Below, one piece after another: positions 17,415 to 25,467 of a stretch of 64,000 bases of DNA; position 1 is the stretch's first letter; each line of letters starts with the position of its first letter. The stretch is from Aquimarina mycalae (GTDB taxonomy: Bacteria > Bacteroidota > Bacteroidia > Flavobacteriales > Flavobacteriaceae): assembly GCF_029906345.1 (NCBI RefSeq), contig NZ_JARYGY010000002.1, positions 39,710 through 103,709 on the forward strand, given 5' to 3'. The notes beneath the pieces were generated by a model that saw only the letters and a program-made list of their open reading frames with translations, was not told the DNA's origin and did not search any database. Made by a program: the position numbers and the translations under genes.

Positions 17415-17717
17415 TTATTCTGAGAAGACTTCAAAATGCATAACCTTTCCAGGGAAGTCGACCAAGTATTTCTCATCTTCCTTGTAAGATACTGCTTTTT
17501 CAAAATTTGGCCCTGTAAAGTTTTTTATAGCATCTAAACCTTCCCAAAAGGTTAATAACTTAAAGTAATTAAATTCATTATCAGCACGTTTAAGAAAAGT
17601 GAGCTTTACAAATCCTAACGTTTTTTTGTAATCAGGTATATCTCGTTCCTCAATAATTTTTTCATATACATCTGAATGCTCTATCTTAGTTTTGCCTTCC
17701 CAAATTCTTACTATCAT
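17415..17717 (-). CDS. ABM-like dimeric alpha/beta-barrel protein
   Basis: A 100-residue soluble protein with the layout of antibiotic-biosynthesis-monooxygenase (ABM) domains: an early strand (MIVRIWEGKT), a helix, a strand with FVKLTFLKRAD, FKLLTFWEGLDAIKNFTG, and a final strand KVMHFEV. The family often forms dimers that act in quinone, haem or reactive-aldehyde chemistry. The substrate here is unknown. Such small stand-alone genes are common cargo in integron-like arrays. Confidence 0.72.
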   Translation of the reverse strand: MIVRIWEGKTKIEHSDVYEKIIEERDIPDYKKTLGFVKLTFLKRADNEFNYFKLLTFWEGLDAIKNFTGPNFEKAVSYKEDEKYLVDFPGKVMHFEVFSE

Positions 17718-17724
17718 AATAATT

Positions 17725-17762
17725 GTTTAATGTTGATCCACCTTATACATCCACATTGGTTT
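17725..17762 (-). repeat. attC-like intergenic element (short)
   Basis: AATGTTGAT (17729-17737) and ATCCACATT (17749-17757) pair with one mismatch. In gene orientation the element reads ACCAATGTGG... to ...CAACATTAAAC, much like the end of the 17363 element (TAAACATTAGC). It separates the SUKH gene from the ABM gene. Confidence 0.45.
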
Positions 17763-17773
17763 CGTATTAGTTT

Positions 17774-18382
17774 TTAGAATTTCCACTTTTCAACAATATG
17801 CTTTCCAAACATTTCATTCAAAATCTCATTACACCATTCTTCAACCTGTTCCTGTCCGATTTCCTTATTAAATAAATCTGCTTGGCAAGAAATAAGGCAA
17901 CCTTTTATATAGTCACTTACATTATCAAATAGTTTTATGAGATATGGTTGTGTATCGTGGTCATAATAGTAAATTTCTTTAGTTTCACTATGGAAACAGA
18001 ACATATTACCATTTCCTAAATAGTCGCTAAAAGAAATTAAAAAAGGTAAATGCTTCTTATCTTCATAAGAAAAATCTGGTCCATATTCAGGATTATCTTT
18101 CCAAATATTTTTAATCCAATCAATTTCGTCAAGGTTTTGTAGTTGCTCTCCAATATTGGAAATTCCAAACTTCTTGTAAAACAGTTTTAAGTTATCAGGT
18201 ATAGTAGCACCTAATCTTTTTTCTAATTCAGCTATTATTTCTGTCGAAATTGGGTTTGGCAATTCATCTCCCCAATTATCAGCAAGTTCTGTTATAATAT
18301 GTTCTGCTTCATCCGACCAGTTCTCATCTCCTATATTTTCAAAAGGAATTATGATTTCTGATTTTGACTTGATATCTATCAT
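17774..18382 (-). CDS. SUKH (SMI1/KNR4) family protein, possible immunity protein
   Basis: A 202-residue soluble protein. The central part fits the SMI1/KNR4 (SUKH) fold: the helix-loop IAELEKRLGATIPDNLKLFYKKFG and the strand region FSDYLGNGNMFCFHSETKEIYYYDHDT. Bacterial SUKH proteins are frequent immunity proteins against contact-dependent and other polymorphic nuclease toxins. No toxin gene lies directly upstream, so this may be an orphan immunity gene. The N-terminal 45 residues are extra. The immunity role is inferred from the family, not seen. Confidence 0.85.
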   Translation of the reverse strand: MIDIKSKSEIIIPFENIGDENWSDEAEHIITELADNWGDELPNPISTEIIAELEKRLGATIPDNLKLFYKKFGISNIGEQLQNLDEIDWIKNIWKDNPEYGPDFSYEDKKHLPFLISFSDYLGNGNMFCFHSETKEIYYYDHDTQPYLIKLFDNVSDYIKGCLISCQADLFNKEIGQEQVEEWCNEILNEMFGKHIVEKWKF

Positions 18383-18394
18383 TTTTCAATTCAC

Positions 18395-18447
18395 GCTAAT
18401 GTTTAGTATAAAGTGTCGTTTTATTGCAGTTTACTCCTTGTTATGCC
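18395..18447 (-). repeat. attC-like element containing the stop codon of the upstream gene
   Basis: In gene orientation it starts GGCATAACAAGGAGTAAAC and ends ACTAAACATTAGC. The arms AGTAAA and TTTATACT pair with an extra base. The TAA stop of the gene at 18431-18961 lies within the start of the element (AGGAGTAA), as often seen in integron cassettes. It is a near relative of the element at 17363. Confidence 0.6.
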
Positions 18448-18961
18448 AAGTTTTATTTAATATTTTTTCTAATTCTTTTTTAATTTCTATAATAGCAACT
18501 TTAGCCTCTTTTGTTTCATTATCATCCTCTTCATAGAAATTAAATCCAAAGAATTTCATGAGATACGTATTTAAAAGACCTAAACTATCAATCAGGGTTT
18601 CAATACTATCTTTATCATATTCAATTGTAATCGTTTTTTCAGCTCCAGTAAATACAGTTAAGTCAGAAGAACCTCCATTATTATTACAATCAATTATTAT
18701 TAATGATAACGTTAGTATTGCATCAGCAAATAAGGAACTATCCTCTATTTTATCATTTTTCCAAGTGTAATTTATTGCTAATTTTTCGCACGTTTCAGAT
18801 GTTGTTATAGAATTCCTAATTTTCAACTTCTCCTGTAAGTCACAATATTTGTAGATATCACTAAAAGAAACATGTGCTCCTAAACGTTCTATGAAATATA
18901 CAAACTCTAAAGCCGAATCATTACCAACAATCCAAATCCATTTCTCTATATATGATTCCAT
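18431..18961 (-). CDS. Soluble protein of unknown function
   Basis: A 176-residue acidic, helical protein with no signal peptide or recognised motif. Its last codons (THNKE-like WHNKE and stop) run into the inverted repeat at 18395-18447. The sequence (ALEFVYFIERLGAHVSF, NETKEAKVAIIEIKKELEKILN) suggests an all-helical or mixed fold. Sitting immediately before a SUKH gene, it could be an unrelated cassette gene or another immunity-type protein. No function is claimed. Confidence 0.6.
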   Translation of the reverse strand: MESYIEKWIWIVGNDSALEFVYFIERLGAHVSFSDIYKYCDLQEKLKIRNSITTSETCEKLAINYTWKNDKIEDSSLFADAILTLSLIIIDCNNNGGSSDLTVFTGAEKTITIEYDKDSIETLIDSLGLLNTYLMKFFGFNFYEEDDNETKEAKVAIIEIKKELEKILNKTWHNKE

Positions 18962-19000
18962 CTATTTTATGTCTTGTTATGAATAGTAGCTTTGAGATTA

Positions 19001-19101
19001 CACACAATGGTTTGTATATGAAACATAGTTTGTAAAAAGATACTACATTTTGGGTTTATCACAGAGCCAATTTTTTATATTTTGATTTAACTTCTAAGTT
19101 T
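19001..19101 (-). repeat. Intergenic repeat, copy 1 (about 91 bp core at 19011-19101)
   Basis: The core at 19011-19101 is about 90 percent identical by eye to 20663-20754. Both copies run from a T-rich end (TTTGTATATGAAAC / TTTGTGTATGAAAC) through TAAAAAGATACTACATTTT to AACTTCT. In gene orientation the element ends in AACCATTGTGTG. It directly follows the stop codon of the hydrolase gene at 19102. Confidence 0.7.
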
Positions 19102-19746
19102 TTATTCCAGATTGTAATTCCCATTAGCCCATTTTACTGTTGGGTTGATCCATTCTTTTAAAGGTTTGAACAAAAAACCGTGTCCCATTCCTGTATTCAA
19201 TTCAATTTCTTTAAAGTGCTTTATTTCACAACTAGAAGTTTTCTTTCTTTCCAATGCTGAAACTCCGAAAGGATCTGATTTTTCATAAATTGTCAAAATA
19301 TTACCGCAATAATTGATTTCAGAAATATTAGTAATATCGCTGTTTCTAAAACTAGCTATAAAAACAAAATTCAGATCAGGATTGTGTGCTAACGTTGAAA
19401 CGTATTGAGAGATATAGCCGCCTTTAGAAGTTCCAACCACAGTTATTTTTCTAGGTTTAACACCTTTTTCTAGTAAACTGTCTATTTGATTTACAATTCC
19501 GATTGCATATGCTCTCGCATTTACATTCCCGTCTCTTTTTTCACTAATAACTTTAAATCCGCTTTTTTCAAATTCGGCAATAATCTCTTTATATTCAGTT
19601 CGTCCAAATTCTGGGTGAGAATCATTCAAATCGTGAGTTTCTAAAAATCGATTGTGAAGGAAGAAAATAAATTGGTCATCATTTTTAGTTTCGCACGCAA
19701 ATAAAGTCGAACAAAAAAGAATTCCTATTAGTAGTTTTATTTTCAT
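19102..19746 (-). CDS. Alpha/beta-hydrolase lipoprotein
   Basis: A 214-residue lipoprotein (signal ending STLFAC, Cys18) with an alpha/beta-hydrolase nucleophile elbow GTSKG at 105-109 (Ser107) inside ITVVGTSKGGY. A likely catalytic His lies in GMGHGFLF near residue 190. An Asp acid may be in YEKSDPFG. It is short for the superfamily but looks complete. The substrate is unknown. It is flanked by intergenic elements on both sides, which makes it a single-gene cassette candidate. Confidence 0.82.
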   Translation of the reverse strand: MKIKLLIGILFCSTLFACETKNDDQFIFFLHNRFLETHDLNDSHPEFGRTEYKEIIAEFEKSGFKVISEKRDGNVNARAYAIGIVNQIDSLLEKGVKPRKITVVGTSKGGYISQYVSTLAHNPDLNFVFIASFRNSDITNISEINYCGNILTIYEKSDPFGVSALERKKTSSCEIKHFKEIELNTGMGHGFLFKPLKEWINPTVKWANGNYNLE

Positions 19747-19785
19747 TGATTTTCTAGGTTTCTAAAATTACTGGTAATGTGATTG

Positions 19786-19829
19786 TATAACAGACGTAGC
19801 CTGCCGATAGACGGCTATGATTTGTTATA
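19786..19829 (-). repeat. attC-like hairpin overlapping the HNH gene stop
   Basis: TATAACA (19786-19792) pairs with TGTTATA (19823-19829), and GTAGCC (19796-19801) with GGCTAT (19813-19818), around a 10-nt loop. The stem has mismatched bases, as in attC sites. In gene orientation the start TATAACAAA includes the TAA stop of the HNH gene. Confidence 0.6.
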
Positions 19830-20175
19830 TAGTGTTATGTGTTTTTTTCTTTTTGTTTATTAGATTAATCAGTGTCTGAACTGGAATTGTATCTCTTCTT
19901 CTATGAATCATAGAATGACAATTTGGGCATAATGGAATTAAATCTTTTATTGGGTCGCATTGATATGTTGATTTTATTTGATAGAGAGGAATAATGTGAT
20001 GGACATGAATGTAGTTTTTCCCCAATTCACCGTATGTTTCTTCAAAATCAAATTGGCACACCTGACATGTAAATCCATAATATTCTAAACACTTTTTTCT
20101 TGCTTCTGGGTTTCGCTCGTATGCATTTATTGTAATTTGATACTTTTTCTCAAATTCAACTTTATTTGTTCTAAT
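19825..20175 (-). pseudogene. HNH endonuclease, N-terminally truncated
   Basis: The frame encodes the C-terminal HNH domain of McrA-like nucleases: CLEYYGFTCQVCQFDFEETYGELGK, then HVHHIIPL, LIPLCPNCHSMIHRR. Zinc-binding CxxC pairs and the HH catalytic region are intact. However, the frame opens at a TAG (20176-20178) just inside the preceding GNAT gene and has no ATG. Possible starts are ATT at 20175, which overlaps the GNAT stop, or GTG at 20061, which would cut the first CxxC. Usual relatives carry a larger N-terminal domain. It may be a remnant captured in the array, or a small nuclease with a rare start. Confidence 0.7.
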
Positions 20176-20629
20176 CTAAACTCATTCTCATCTCTAACGA
20201 ACTAGTTTTAAATCCAGTTTTGGTATAGGCTTCTTTTGCAACCTTATTCTCTTTATAAACATTTAGACGAACTTCTAACACTCCTCTTCTTCTTAACCAT
20301 TCAATTAATTGATTAACAATTTCTTTATTAATTCCTTTTCTTCTCCAATTTGGACTTACATACATGAATCCTAAATATCCAAATTCTTTGATTTTTTCAT
20401 ACGGTTGTGATAATATTATTTTTGCATAACCTGATCCTACTACTTCTTTTTCTATCTCTGCTACTAACACTTCTACATCCGATGATTTTATAAATTCTTT
20501 TAAATCATAGTAATGAATTTTTCCTTTTTTTAATGATTCATCAAAATTCCTTTCATAAGTTGCTATCTCTTGTTCGAATTCTAGCAATTTTGGTAAATCT
20601 TCTAATCTTGCGGATCTTATTTCCATCAT
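20171..20629 (-). CDS. GNAT acetyltransferase
   Basis: A 152-residue GCN5-related N-acetyltransferase. It starts EIRSARLEDLPKLLEFEQE and has the acetyl-CoA pocket at YVSPNWRRKGINKEIV (motif A, RRKGI) and the C-terminal VYKENKVAKEAYTKTGF (motif B). The substrate cannot be told. GNATs are among the most common cassette genes of integrons. The stop overlaps the open frame of the HNH gene by a few bases, so the two could be co-translated. Confidence 0.88.
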   Translation of the reverse strand: MMEIRSARLEDLPKLLEFEQEIATYERNFDESLKKGKIHYYDLKEFIKSSDVEVLVAEIEKEVVGSGYAKIILSQPYEKIKEFGYLGFMYVSPNWRRKGINKEIVNQLIEWLRRRGVLEVRLNVYKENKVAKEAYTKTGFKTSSLEMRMSLD

Positions 20630-20654
20630 CTTATTAGCTTTTTATCTTTTTGAA

Positions 20655-20850
20655 CATAACGATTTGTGTATGAAACGTAGTCTGTAAAAAGATACTACAT
20701 TTTGGGTTTATCACGGAGTTAATTTTTTTATATTTTGATTTAACTTCTCAGTTTTAAAGCCAAAATAAAAACTTGCCAGTCTCAGCAAGTACAACGCAAA
20801 TCTTTCAATTTAGTACTTAATTAGTTATGTTTTATAAACGTTGTTGTAGC
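20655..20850 (-). repeat. Large attC-like element with repeat copy 2
   Basis: In gene orientation it begins CTACAACAACGTTTATAAAAC (20830-20850) and ends CATACACAAATCGTTATG (about 20655-20672). The outer arms pair imperfectly (GTTTTATAAACGTTGTTGT with ACATAACGATTTGTGTATG). It encloses a terminator-like hairpin and the 92 bp repeat copy 20663-20754, which matches 19011-19101. It separates the sulfatase operon from the GNAT gene. Confidence 0.55.
20771..20790 (-). terminator. Terminator-like hairpin after the sulfatase gene
   Basis: ACTTGC (20771-20776) and GCAAGT (20785-20790) form a six-base-pair stem. On the minus strand it is followed by TTTTTATTTT, the layout of an intrinsic terminator, about 70 nt after the sulfatase stop. 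Confidence 0.6.
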
Positions 20851-20859
20851 TAGTTATTT

Positions 20860-22149
20860 TTAGTTCCGAATGTTATTTAATTCAGTTTCCAATTCTGTTT
20901 TTATTATATTTTCGGTTGTCGTTAAAGTTTCGTTTAATAAATTATTCTGTTCGTAAGGATCGTTATTAAGGTCGTAAAATTCATCGTTTCCATTTTCATT
21001 TTTAAAAAGTTTGTAATCACCATTACTTATTGTCCATAGATTATTAGTTCCATCATTTTTTTCACAATATTGAAAATTTCTAACTCTTTCAGATTGCGAT
21101 AATAAAGATTTAAAACTTTTATTGTCGTGAATTTCACGAGATGAAACTCCAGCAATTTGAGCAATTGTGGAAAATAAGTCAGTACTCGTAATTAAATTTT
21201 CATCATTTCCTGTTCTTAAAACTCCGTTTCCAGAAATAAACATAGGAACATTTATTCCTCCTTGATTCAAAGAACCTTTTGCTGTAAAAAAAGTGTATGG
21301 TGATTGTGCAACTTCATTTGGCGTTCCATTATCACCAATAAATATAATAACAGTATTATTTCTTTCCTCTTCTGATATATTTTCTAATAATTTTCCTATT
21401 TGAAAATCCATTGCTTCTATTGATGCCATATAATAAGGTGTTTCATCCATTCCGTTAGAAAATTCGGGCAAAAAACCTTGAGAGTGCATATCATTAGGTG
21501 GAGTGTGAAAAGGCGCATGAGGTGCATTGTAAGCTAACCATAAAAACCAAGGTTTTTCTTGTTGATTTATCCAATCTGTCGCTAAATCTGTAAATTTGGT
21601 TGTGGCATAATCTGTTTCAATATTACTTGTACCATCTTCTGTGAGTAGCCAATTGTAATAATTTTGTGGCTCGCCTCTTATTAGACCAGCATAATAGTCA
21701 ATTCCTAAAATTTCTGGATTGAAAGTACTACTATTGCCAGACAAATGCCATTTGCCTATTATTGCAGTTGAGTACTTGTTATTTGTTTGTTCATTTATAT
21801 ATTTCTGCAGACTTGTTTCAGATAAACTGATTTCATCTCCTGCCCATTTTACGCCTGTTCTATATCCATATTTTCCAGTTAGGATTGATGCTCTAGTAGG
21901 CGAACAAGTTGGATAAGACCAAAAATTTGTAAAAGATAAACCTGAATTACGAATTGCATCAATATTTGGTGTATTGGGTTTTATAGTTCCTTCAGAAAAT
22001 CCATTAATGGCATCTTTTCCTAAATCGTCAGCGATTATAAAAAGTATGTTTGGTGTATTTTTAATAGGATTTGTAATTGTTGATGTTTCATCATTTGAAC
22101 TACAACCAAAAAGAAATAAAGAAGTTAAGCTTAAAATAATAAATTTCAT
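20860..22149 (-). CDS. Arylsulfatase-type sulfatase lipoprotein (Cys type)
   Basis: A 429-residue sulfatase with a lipoprotein signal (SLFLFGC, Cys16). Metal-binding DDLG lies at 41-44 and the signature C-S-P-T-R at 82-86, followed by ASILTGKYGYRTG. Cys82 would be converted to formylglycine by a maturase, which is not in this window. Other ligands lie in GKWHLSG and IFIGDNGTP. Such enzymes remove sulfate from sulfated polysaccharides or other sulfate esters. The downstream partner of the same operon is the di-haem peroxidase, with only 18 bp between them. Confidence 0.93.
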   Translation of the reverse strand: MKFIILSLTSLFLFGCSSNDETSTITNPIKNTPNILFIIADDLGKDAINGFSEGTIKPNTPNIDAIRNSGLSFTNFWSYPTCSPTRASILTGKYGYRTGVKWAGDEISLSETSLQKYINEQTNNKYSTAIIGKWHLSGNSSTFNPEILGIDYYAGLIRGEPQNYYNWLLTEDGTSNIETDYATTKFTDLATDWINQQEKPWFLWLAYNAPHAPFHTPPNDMHSQGFLPEFSNGMDETPYYMASIEAMDFQIGKLLENISEEERNNTVIIFIGDNGTPNEVAQSPYTFFTAKGSLNQGGINVPMFISGNGVLRTGNDENLITSTDLFSTIAQIAGVSSREIHDNKSFKSLLSQSERVRNFQYCEKNDGTNNLWTISNGDYKLFKNENGNDEFYDLNNDPYEQNNLLNETLTTTENIIKTELETELNNIRN

Positions 22150-22167
22150 AAAATAAAAAGGTGGTTT

Positions 22168-23388
22168 TTATTTAAAAGGATCACTATACTTTTCATCGTT
22201 AATCATCTGTTCATCTGTAAGTGTCTTTAGAAAAGCGATTATCGCATCTTTTTCAGTTTGTGTAAAATTAAATTGTCCAACTTCTCCATTATCATTGACT
22301 AATGGTGTTATAAGATTAGAATGATTTTGAATACCACTACTATAATGATTAATTACTTCTTCTAAAGTTGTAAACCTACCATCGTGCATATAAGGTGGAC
22401 GAATCGCAATGTTTTTTAATGACGGGACTTTAAATTTTCCAATATCGTTTGGATTACCAGTTGCTTCATTAACACCTAAATCGGTGGTTGAGGTTGCATC
22501 TAAACCATTGGTTGTAGCAAAAGTTGTAAGAGGAATATTGGTTGTTGGAAAAGGTCCTACAAAAGCTTCTGTTTGGTGGCAACCGACACAATTTCCCATC
22601 ACTCCATTTGTAAGTTGTCGCGGTGCATAAAAAAGTTGTTTTCCTTGATTTTCTTGTGTAGTAAAACTTGGAAAATCTACAACAGGTGATGTAACTTCAG
22701 TTCTTGCTTGGTCATATCTTGATGTTGTACTTACCATACTTCTTATAAATTGAGCTAATGCTTTAGATATTCTATCACTAGTAATAGTTTCATCCCCAAA
22801 AGCGTCATTAAATAAGGTTGGATAATATGTTTGGTCGTTTGCAATTTGAACTAATTGAGATAATGTTAATCCCATTTCAACTTCATCTTGAAAAGGCATT
22901 AAAACCTGATCTTCAAGGGTTTCTGCTCTTTCATCCCAAAAGAATTGTCCACCAGCATAAAATCGAGCATTAACAATTCCCATAGAATGTCTTCTTGTTA
23001 GTTCATTATTAAAGCCTTCGCTCAAAACATTTGGGTCTGAAAAACCGTGTTGAGCTTGATGACAAGATGCACAGGATACTGTGCCATTGGCACTCAATTT
23101 TTTGTCATAAAATAGTACTCTACCTAATGTTGCTCCTGCATCGGTTATTTGGTTATCAATTGGTGTATTATCATACGCCGTAACTGCTTGAAATTGAAAT
23201 TGTATAGGAAACTCATTTGTTGTATAATAACCAGGAAGAGGTATGTTGGCGTAATTAAAATAGTTTTCTGGTAGATTTAATTCTGCAAGCGGATTTTCTT
23301 CTATTGGGATGTATTCTCCATTATCTGTTTTGCTACAAGAAGAAAATAATACTATAATTATTAATAATAAATAGATTGTGTTTTTCAT
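22168..23388 (-). CDS. Di-haem cytochrome c peroxidase family lipoprotein
   Basis: A 406-residue protein with a lipoprotein signal (LFSSC, Cys18) and two c-type haem sites: CASCH (106-110) and CVGCH (267-271). The segments GRVLFYDKKLSANGTVSC and FKVPSLKNIAIRPPYMHDGR are typical of CcpA/MauG-type peroxidases. It would reduce hydrogen peroxide or oxidise an unknown substrate in the periplasm. It is directly upstream of the sulfatase, and the pairing suggests a joint envelope function, perhaps in polysaccharide use. That link is inference. Confidence 0.93.
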   Translation of the reverse strand: MKNTIYLLLIIIVLFSSCSKTDNGEYIPIEENPLAELNLPENYFNYANIPLPGYYTTNEFPIQFQFQAVTAYDNTPIDNQITDAGATLGRVLFYDKKLSANGTVSCASCHQAQHGFSDPNVLSEGFNNELTRRHSMGIVNARFYAGGQFFWDERAETLEDQVLMPFQDEVEMGLTLSQLVQIANDQTYYPTLFNDAFGDETITSDRISKALAQFIRSMVSTTSRYDQARTEVTSPVVDFPSFTTQENQGKQLFYAPRQLTNGVMGNCVGCHQTEAFVGPFPTTNIPLTTFATTNGLDATSTTDLGVNEATGNPNDIGKFKVPSLKNIAIRPPYMHDGRFTTLEEVINHYSSGIQNHSNLITPLVNDNGEVGQFNFTQTEKDAIIAFLKTLTDEQMINDEKYSDPFK

Positions 23389-23462
23389 AAATTTAGAGTC
23401 AATTGGTTATAAACTTTTGACTTTAATTAAGGAAAAAGGTTTAATTTAAGGACGATTTAATT

Positions 23463-23532
23463 GGCTACAATGTTACGGGTATGTGTTGTGACATTTTAAA
23501 GGATGGCATAGTCATATACCAATTGTTATGCC
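23463..23532 (-). repeat. attC-like intergenic element
   Basis: In gene orientation it reads GGGCATAACAATTGGTATATG ... ACACATACCCGTAACATTG. The arms GGTATATG and CACATACC pair with one G-T, with unpaired bases between the outer boxes. It is closely similar to the element at 30786-30849, with a shared TGGTATATGA...ATCC...ATGT...ATACC order. Confidence 0.65.
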
Positions 23533-23570
23533 CTGTTTTTATTTCAATTTTTCTGATTCATTTATAGATA

Positions 23571-24416
23571 TCAGTACTTCACCTTTACATGATATCCCAG
23601 CGTTATTGGGAATTTCATAGTATATCCAAATGACTTTAGTATGGTTTTTGAAAGTCCAGGTAATTTACTAGATACCTTAAAGTCTCCGCTGCCTGTATAA
23701 TCCACCCATTGTAAGGTTATTATAATATTTTCGCTTACTACAATATTGTATGGTTCTAAATCAATCTCAAGAAAACCACTGGTATCTTTAAAATCCACAT
23801 ATATATTTTCGGTATTTATTTTCTCTCCCAAACCACCATCTCGAAGCGCATAAATATTTAACCTCAACTTAATGGATTCATAGGTGTTTGTGACAACATG
23901 AGCTCCAAACTTTAGCAAATGAGTATTCTTTTTTTGAATTTTAATTTTTCTTCCTAATTCACTACCCACATCAGCAGAGAAACCGTAACCAAGAGAAGAA
24001 GTAGTTTGACTTCCAAGTGTCTTGATTTTCCATCTGGTTTTGCTGATGATTACCGTTTCATCAAGTTCTTCAATGTTCTCCTGAAGACCAATCGCAGTAT
24101 TTGAATTAAGAAATTTCTTCAAGGATTTTAAAGTAAATGATTTCGATTCATAACCAATATAACTAAAGACAATACTATCATTTTCTTGTGCATTTTTGGG
24201 ATCTAACACAAAACTACCATCTGCTTTGGTAATGCAACCAATATTTTTGTTGGGAACATTAATATTGGCATAGGAAAAAGGTTGGTTTGTGTTCGCATCC
24301 ACAACGAGTCCTTTCAAAGGCGATGTCTGAGAAAAAGAAAAGGAGGAAGCACATAAGATCGCTAGTATATAAAAGATGGTATTTCTTTTTTTGAATAGTA
24401 ATCTTTTCAAAATCAT
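23571..24416 (-). CDS. Secreted protein with carboxypeptidase-like regulatory domain
   Basis: A 281-residue protein with a signal peptide (about 1-29, ending SFSQ). A CarboxypepD_reg-like (beta-sandwich) domain follows at about 33-110: PLKGLVVDANTNQPFSYANI, TKADGSFVLDP, DSIVFSYIGYESK. The remaining 170 residues are a domain of unknown function with beta character. The regulatory domain is the same one that precedes many SusC/TonB-dependent receptors in Bacteroidota, but no barrel follows here. It may bind a ligand or anchor at the cell surface. Confidence 0.8.
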   Translation of the reverse strand: MILKRLLFKKRNTIFYILAILCASSFSFSQTSPLKGLVVDANTNQPFSYANINVPNKNIGCITKADGSFVLDPKNAQENDSIVFSYIGYESKSFTLKSLKKFLNSNTAIGLQENIEELDETVIISKTRWKIKTLGSQTTSSLGYGFSADVGSELGRKIKIQKKNTHLLKFGAHVVTNTYESIKLRLNIYALRDGGLGEKINTENIYVDFKDTSGFLEIDLEPYNIVVSENIIITLQWVDYTGSGDFKVSSKLPGLSKTILKSFGYTMKFPITLGYHVKVKY

Positions 24417-24680
24417 AATCAGTTCGTTTTAGTTCGTGTTTTGTATAATTTCAATGTAGCAGCAAAGGTCATACCAACTTGTAATTTATCTTTGTTTAAG
24501 ACCTTCCTCGTATTGAGTTGTGTACCAAAACGGGGAATCAGAATCAAGTTTATAATCTGCAAAAACAATTAAAATAGTCTATAAATTATGAATGTTTAAA
24601 AAACTTTAATCGAGTAGTTTATATGTTTGTTGACGTCTTGGTTATAGATAATATGAGAGCTAATTGAAGTGGATTTTCGG

Positions 24681-25298
24681 TTAAGTACTAGAGCTATTGT
24701 TGGTTATAGTATTTTCTTTTTGATAAAGCTTATTCACTTTTGGTTGGATAATCCAAATTCCGATAAAATAAAACCACAATAAGAAAAACTCTCCAGCAAA
24801 ATCTCCAAATCCCACTTTTCTTTGTAGTTCGGCAGTTTTAATTGTTTTTGCCACAAAATACATTGAATAAAAAATACAAAACATCGAAAAAAGATGAAGT
24901 GGTAAAATAATTCCAGTTATTCTACCGCTATTTGCAAATGCATTATTTCCTATTCCAGAAAAAAGATTACCCATATAAATCATGAAAAAAATGATGTAGA
25001 TTAAAGGAATAAAGAATAAAATCTTAAATTTTTTCACCTTCATTTTAATTTCTTGTGGAATATTTTTCTGAAGTCCAATTGCAATTGACCAAAACCAACC
25101 AAAAAACACTAGGGTAAAAAGAATCATAATTATAGGAAACATTCGAAAAGTATTCATAACATTTTCGGGGTTTGAATTCGATTCAATTTCAAATTCTGAG
25201 AACATATTAAACATTGTATAAAATTGAAAAAGCAATGGAATTCCGAGCATTACTATAAACAATTGCCAATGTTTTGCTTTTAAAAAAATATCTGTCAT
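24681..25298 (-). CDS. Four-helix membrane protein, unknown
   Basis: A 205-residue integral membrane protein with four hydrophobic helices (about 13-32, 50-74, 90-110 and 125-150) and a fifth hydrophobic stretch (about 172-190). A polar C-terminal tail ends in Asn/Ser/Thr. No signal peptide or catalytic motif is seen. I do not recognise the family. It lies within the minus-strand accessory series and its start borders an inverted-repeat element (25330-25463). Confidence 0.68.
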   Translation of the reverse strand: MTDIFLKAKHWQLFIVMLGIPLLFQFYTMFNMFSEFEIESNSNPENVMNTFRMFPIIMILFTLVFFGWFWSIAIGLQKNIPQEIKMKVKKFKILFFIPLIYIIFFMIYMGNLFSGIGNNAFANSGRITGIILPLHLFSMFCIFYSMYFVAKTIKTAELQRKVGFGDFAGEFFLLWFYFIGIWIIQPKVNKLYQKENTITNNSSST

Positions 25299-25329
25299 TT
25301 ATTCTATTGGTTTTGGTAATGGTGTTGTA

Positions 25330-25463
25330 GCTAATGTGTTTGTGTAAGAATAGTGCGATTTTGTGTGCGAGGATTTTACGCAGGAAAATCAGACGTAACA
25401 AAAGTTCACGTACTCTTGATTAGGTACCAAACTAAGCATTATTTTTATACTGTGTCGTGGTGC
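25330..25463 (-). repeat. attC-like intergenic element
   Basis: GTAAGAATAGTGC (25344-25356) pairs with GCATTATTTTTATAC (25436-25450) with one mismatch and two extra bases. An inner GATTTT/AAAATC stem lies between them. In gene orientation the element ends ACACATTAGC, matching the ends at 17363 and 18395. Confidence 0.5.
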
Positions 25464-25467
25464 ATTT

